Origin: DATFVA01 sp963774455
GTDB taxonomy: Bacteria > Bacteroidota > Ignavibacteria > Ignavibacteriales > Ignavibacteriaceae
Direction: 5' to 3'
DNA: 64,000 nucleotides
NCBI GenBank assembly: GCA_963774455.1
Contig: CAVZFD010000004.1
Location: 310,001-374,000, forward strand
Part shown: in pieces, positions 62,176 to 64,000 of the stretch
Layout: each line of letters begins with the position of its first letter
Position numbering within the stretch: the first letter of the stretch is position 1
Program-made: the position numbers and the translations under genes
Notes under the pieces: generated by a model
Seen by the model: the letters and a program-made list of their open reading frames with translations, nothing else
Database searches by the model: none
What the model was told of the DNA's origin: nothing

Positions 62176-63081
62176 ATGTATGATGATATAGAACCCAGTC
62201 CATTGCTACCAGAACATTCACTGATTCAGAAAGCGGTCAGGCGGGGTAATGTGGAGTTAGTAGAAAAAGTATTCAAGTATTTACTTAACAAAAAAGACCA
62301 GGATAATTGGCTTAGAAATCGGCTGGCCGTAATTGGTTATGAGGAATGCTGGCCGTATGCTGATACATTAGATTTTAGTTGTACAGATTATGAACTCCTG
62401 AACCAGTATAAAGCAATTGCCTGCAAAGTCAAAAACAAAGATTGTGATGGCTTGGCTTATCTAGCTAACAGAGTCAATGACTGGGAAGAAACCGCTATCA
62501 GAGGGGATGTGACTCAACGAGATGCCATTCAAAGAGTAGCTGCTGCAATGAAGGATGAGATACCTTTCTGGGATTGGATTGAAAACCAACCTGCATATTC
62601 TACCCATAAACAGAGAATTGAAGCAGCTAAAGCTGCTATGAAAAGATCCTGGAACGCCAGAGCAATTATGTTTTCCGCGGCTTACTTATCAGTCAGCTAT
62701 CCTATACCACCAGTCGAAGAAATAAAAGCAAATAACAATCCCAAATTTCAATTTTGGACAGCAATAGATAAGCACACCTCGGAGGGGAAACAGATTTTAC
62801 ATACCGCTTGTGAACAAATTGATTTACTGCCTAAACGTGGTCAGTTCCTCACATTTTATTTTGCAGGTGCGCTATGCAATAGGGTTCAGGATATGCCATT
62901 CTTCAGGCTTATGAAAGAATATAAAATTGAACGGATGGAATTTACCTGTGCAGAAGCAAAAGCTAAGTGGCTTCAATTAAGACCCCTTATAATTAAAATG
63001 GCTGCACCTGAAGTTGAATTACTGTTAAAGAGAATAAATAACGTTGCAAACGATTCAGATCAATTGAAACTAGAATTCTGA
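62176..63081 (+). CDS. Element-borne protein with a RarA/MgsA-C-like helical segment
   Basis: A 301-residue helical cytosolic protein. The start SLIQKAVRRGNVELVEKVFK, then DNWLRNRLAVIGYEECWPYAD, resembles the oligomerisation region of RarA/MgsA/WRNIP1 (K-A-x-R-R-G-D..., R-R-L-x-x-x-A-x-E-D-x-G-x-A-D), but no ATPase domain precedes it. The rest (AIQRVAAAMKDEIPFWDWIE; TAIDKHTSEGKQILHTACEQ) is unassigned. It may be a replication accessory protein: a primase gene follows at 63311. Resemblance is by eye and modest. Confidence 0.6.
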   Translation: MYDDIEPSPLLPEHSLIQKAVRRGNVELVEKVFKYLLNKKDQDNWLRNRLAVIGYEECWPYADTLDFSCTDYELLNQYKAIACKVKNKDCDGLAYLANRVNDWEETAIRGDVTQRDAIQRVAAAMKDEIPFWDWIENQPAYSTHKQRIEAAKAAMKRSWNARAIMFSAAYLSVSYPIPPVEEIKANNNPKFQFWTAIDKHTSEGKQILHTACEQIDLLPKRGQFLTFYFAGALCNRVQDMPFFRLMKEYKIERMEFTCAEAKAKWLQLRPLIIKMAAPEVELLLKRINNVANDSDQLKLEF

Positions 63082-63310
63082 AAAACAGCAATTGATGAGA
63101 GAGTCTTGTCCATAATTACTCCCGAATAGTGATCAAAATTTTTAAGACTGAAAAAATTTCAAGCTTGAAAACATGTATTTTCGTTTAAATTTCATGTCTT
63201 AAGTAGATCCGTAAAAAATATTCTATTCTACTGCTTGCCCCACATGGAGTGTAAAAACTGTGAAAGCTCTGATTTACAATTAACTCCCAAACCATTACGG
63301 GGGAAACACA
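63082..63310. other. Spacer before the primase
   Basis: 229 bp with no gene; GGGGGA six bases before the primase ATG is its ribosome-binding site. Confidence 0.35.
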
Positions 63311-64000
63311 ATGTATAATGAAAATAAGGGGAAGAGCAGTCCTAATCTTAATGCTCTCCGAAAAAAAGTAAATGAAATACCTGCCGAACAAATTGCAAAT
63401 AAATTTGGTTTATTGCAGACCACAAATGGGAGCAGTCCTCACGGTAATTGTCCTACTGGTCACCCATCCAGAGGTGAAAAATGTTTTTCTATTAACACTA
63501 CTGATAATTATTGGAACTGCTTTCAGTGTGGAAAAGGTGGTGATAATATTGAGCTTATTAAGATTTTCAGGAAAATAGATTTCATAGAGGCTCTCAAGTG
63601 GGCTGCAAAAGAATTTCATCTCCGGCATTCCGTTGATTTCAATAATCCTTACGATAACAAATTATCAGATGAAGAACAGGAAAAGATAAGATTATTTAAT
63701 TCAAGAGCTGAGCTCTTTGAAACTGCATATGAGTGGATGCACGGTTTGTTATTTACTGATGAAGGGAAAGAAGCTCGCGACTATCTGGTGAATAATAGAA
63801 AATACGATGTTGAAATTCTTAAAAAATCAGAGTTCTGTTATTTCCCGACCATTAAAAAAATAAAGGATTATTTATTAGAAAAGTATTCTGAAAAAAAAGA
63901 AGATATAAATAACCTGCCTTTATATGGGGCTTATGGCGATAATTTCAGAATAGCAATCCCATATAGAAACAGAAAAGGAAAAATCACAGGGTTTATAAAA
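63311..64000 (+). CDS. DNA primase (CHC2 zinc-finger type), truncated by the window edge
   Basis: An open frame of 230 codons from the ATG at 63311 to the last base. It starts with a helix (LRKKVNEIPAEQIANKFGLL), then a CHC2-type zinc finger: CPTGHPSRGEKCFSINTT and WNCFQCGKGGDNIELIKI (Cys, His, then C-x2-C). The segment following (IDFIEALKWAAKEFHL) fits DnaG-type primases, with the start of a catalytic region (FRIAIPYRNRKGKITGFI) at the right end. Its TOPRIM motif would lie beyond the window. It probably primes replication of the element after excision. Confidence 0.8.
   Translation, partial: MYNENKGKSSPNLNALRKKVNEIPAEQIANKFGLLQTTNGSSPHGNCPTGHPSRGEKCFSINTTDNYWNCFQCGKGGDNIELIKIFRKIDFIEALKWAAKEFHLRHSVDFNNPYDNKLSDEEQEKIRLFNSRAELFETAYEWMHGLLFTDEGKEARDYLVNNRKYDVEILKKSEFCYFPTIKKIKDYLLEKYSEKKEDINNLPLYGAYGDNFRIAIPYRNRKGKITGFIK

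Overview
The window reads as chromosome of a Gram-negative member of the Bacteroidota/Chlorobiota group, most like Ignavibacteria. The evidence is a type IX secretion (T9SS) C-terminal tail with an NFPNPFNPS motif, GWxTD, RRM and Gfo/Idh/MocA proteins, a four-subunit 2-oxoacid:ferredoxin oxidoreductase, and promoters matching TTG-N19/20-TAnnTTTG. This placement is an inference from gene content; no usable full-length marker rRNA is present.

Layout. 0-2.2 kb (minus): a PagL-like lipid A deacylase with an apparent ATA start, then dgt. 2.2-4.4 kb: recG. 4.6-8.5 kb: a compact operon of two D-Ala-D-Ala-ligase-like ATP-grasp enzymes, a GNAT acetyltransferase and a lysine 2,3-aminomutase homologue; this is the best candidate for an undescribed pathway. 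8.8-11.3 kb (minus): glycosyltransferase, DUF1844, NAD kinase, thioredoxin-like protein. 11.5-19.1 kb: surface polysaccharide operon (flippase, four glycosyltransferases, methyltransferase-like protein, polyprenyl-phosphate sugar transferase). 19.5-22.7 kb (minus): secreted cupredoxin with T9SS tail, a 34-residue membrane microprotein, scrambled 23S rRNA fragments, bacterioferritin, rpsT. 22.8-24.6 kb: queE-queD-truA. 24.6-29.5 kb: uvrB, a CcmE-like anchored protein, DUF423, a TPR-Arr fusion (rifamycin ADP-ribosyltransferase), a methyltransferase, rlpA. 30-35 kb: a 1661-residue alpha-2-macroglobulin. 35-38.3 kb (minus): three tandem copies of a beta-propeller lipoprotein gene, only one intact. 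38.9-42 kb: korDABC plus a small ferritin-like protein. 42-45 kb (minus): two RRM proteins flanking a 607-residue nitronate-monooxygenase-like protein. 45.3-47.9 kb: TPR-GWxTD protein and a TonB-like protein. 48-51.4 kb (minus): two Gfo/Idh/MocA paralogues (one frameshifted) around a glycosyltransferase. 51.7-55.8 kb: methyltransferase, quinone-reductase-like enzyme, secreted glycosidase-like protein.

The last 8 kb are accessory. A Fic C-terminal remnant is followed by a 3.2-kb islet holding a MalT/LuxR-type regulator. The islet is bounded by about 80-bp direct repeats that each end in the same tRNA 3'-tail. A 45-nt 3' fragment of a tRNA-Met(CAU), initiator-like, then abuts a tyrosine recombinase, two hypothetical genes and a CHC2 primase that runs off the right edge. 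This is the left end of an element integrated in the tRNA gene; the restored tRNA should lie beyond the right edge.
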